From the NCBI GenBank assembly GCA_002431355.1, contig DJEQ01000080.1, positions 1-5,176 of the forward strand: a stretch of DNA of 5,176 bases. Reading direction: 5' to 3'. The position numbers and the translations under genes are program-made. Source of the DNA: Oribacterium sp. UBA5894. Its GTDB lineage: Bacteria > Bacillota > Clostridia > Lachnospirales > Lachnospiraceae. Shown here in pieces: positions 5,030-5,176 of the stretch; position 1 is the first letter of the stretch, and every line of letters starts with the position of its first letter. The notes under the pieces are model-generated. The model was given only the letters and a program-made list of their open reading frames with translations, had not been told where the DNA came from and did not search any database.

Positions 5030-5058
5030 TGTCGGTACAGCTTGGAAGTAGCTGACAC
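5030..5058. other. Bulged inverted repeat upstream of glnS
   Basis: GTGTC (about 5029-5033) and AGCT (5039-5042) pair with AGCTGACAC (5050-5058), leaving a 5-nt bulge on the left arm and a 7-nt loop. It directly abuts the first TATATAC dyad. No gene, terminator or promoter is evident here. Confidence 0.3.
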
Positions 5059-5059
5059 A

Positions 5060-5094
5060 TATATACGATTTTGAAAAACGACGTTTTGTATATA
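5060..5094. repeat. 35-bp dyad, copy 1
   Basis: TATATAC (5060-5066) and GTATATA (5088-5094) are inverted copies with centres 28 bp apart. The left part continues as TATATACGATTTT. A small internal palindrome, AAAACG-A-CGTTTT, lies between the arms. It shares its arms, span and first 10 bases with copy 2 at 5132-5166. It may be an operator pair or a dispersed repeat. Confidence 0.7.
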
Positions 5095-5128
5095 GAATTT
5101 CCTGCCTTTGGGTTTGTTAAAACTGTAA

Positions 5129-5169
5129 CGATATATACGATAAGCCTTTTTTGAAAATCGTATATATCG
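5129..5169. repeat. 35-bp dyad, copy 2, with perfect 13-bp arms
   Basis: CGATATATACGAT (5129-5141) and ATCGTATATATCG (5157-5169) are perfect inverted copies around a 15-nt spacer containing six Ts. The core, 5132-5166, has the same 35-bp span as copy 1, exactly 72 bp away. Its reverse complement matches copy 1 at 29 of 35 positions by hand count. There is no GC-rich stem with a trailing T-run, so a terminator is unlikely. The window ends 7 bp later, so the array may continue. Confidence 0.75.
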
Positions 5170-5176
5170 ATTTTGG

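Noticed and set aside
5129..5169. Dyad copy 2 as an intrinsic terminator for a gene to the right
   Set aside because: The stem is AT-rich, the T-run is in the loop rather than after the stem, and copy 1 with the same geometry has no terminator character.
5060..5169. A CRISPR array
   Set aside because: Only two units are present, in inverted rather than direct relation, with unequal similarity and no cas-like gene in the window.

Overview
The window reads as chromosomal housekeeping sequence of a low-to-mid-GC Gram-positive bacterium. The AsnB and GlnRS variants resemble, from memory, those of Lachnospiraceae-type Clostridia. That assignment is an inference from protein flavour, strong AGGAGG-type ribosome binding sites and sigma-A promoters; no search was run.

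Layout. Positions 1-447 contain no convincing complete gene. A gene may start at the left edge and run leftward. There are several RNA-like hairpins (52-104, 172-188, 209-225), then a near-consensus promoter (237-265), and within about 8 nt of its predicted start a strong intrinsic terminator (279-325). A 120-nt structured leader follows and leads into asnB (448-2034, +), a glutamine-dependent asparagine synthetase. Positions 2035-2380 are a gene-free convergent gap with five hairpins. The strongest is a 19-bp stem at 2222-2263, probably a shared two-way terminator.

On the minus strand, 3082-2381 encodes an unrecognised 233-aa protein: one N-terminal membrane segment, a run of five heptads and a very acidic tail. 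Its best promoter lies inside a 12-bp inverted repeat (3147-3191) just after the next gene's stop. That gene is glnS (4904-3198, -), glutaminyl-tRNA synthetase. Its start is reset from the longest open frame to an ATG with a perfect AGGAGG, and it has its own promoter (4936-4964). The right edge carries two 35-bp dyads with the same TATATAC...GTATATA geometry, exactly 72 bp apart.

How the genes relate: AsnB consumes glutamine to make asparagine, and GlnRS charges tRNA with glutamine, so both draw on the amide amino-acid pool. They are convergent with separate promoters, so no operon is implied. I see no defence system, mobile element, CRISPR array, tRNA or rRNA. The most unusual signals are non-coding: the paired dyads at the right edge, the promoter-then-terminator arrangement ahead of asnB, and the promoter inside a palindrome between glnS and the acidic protein gene.
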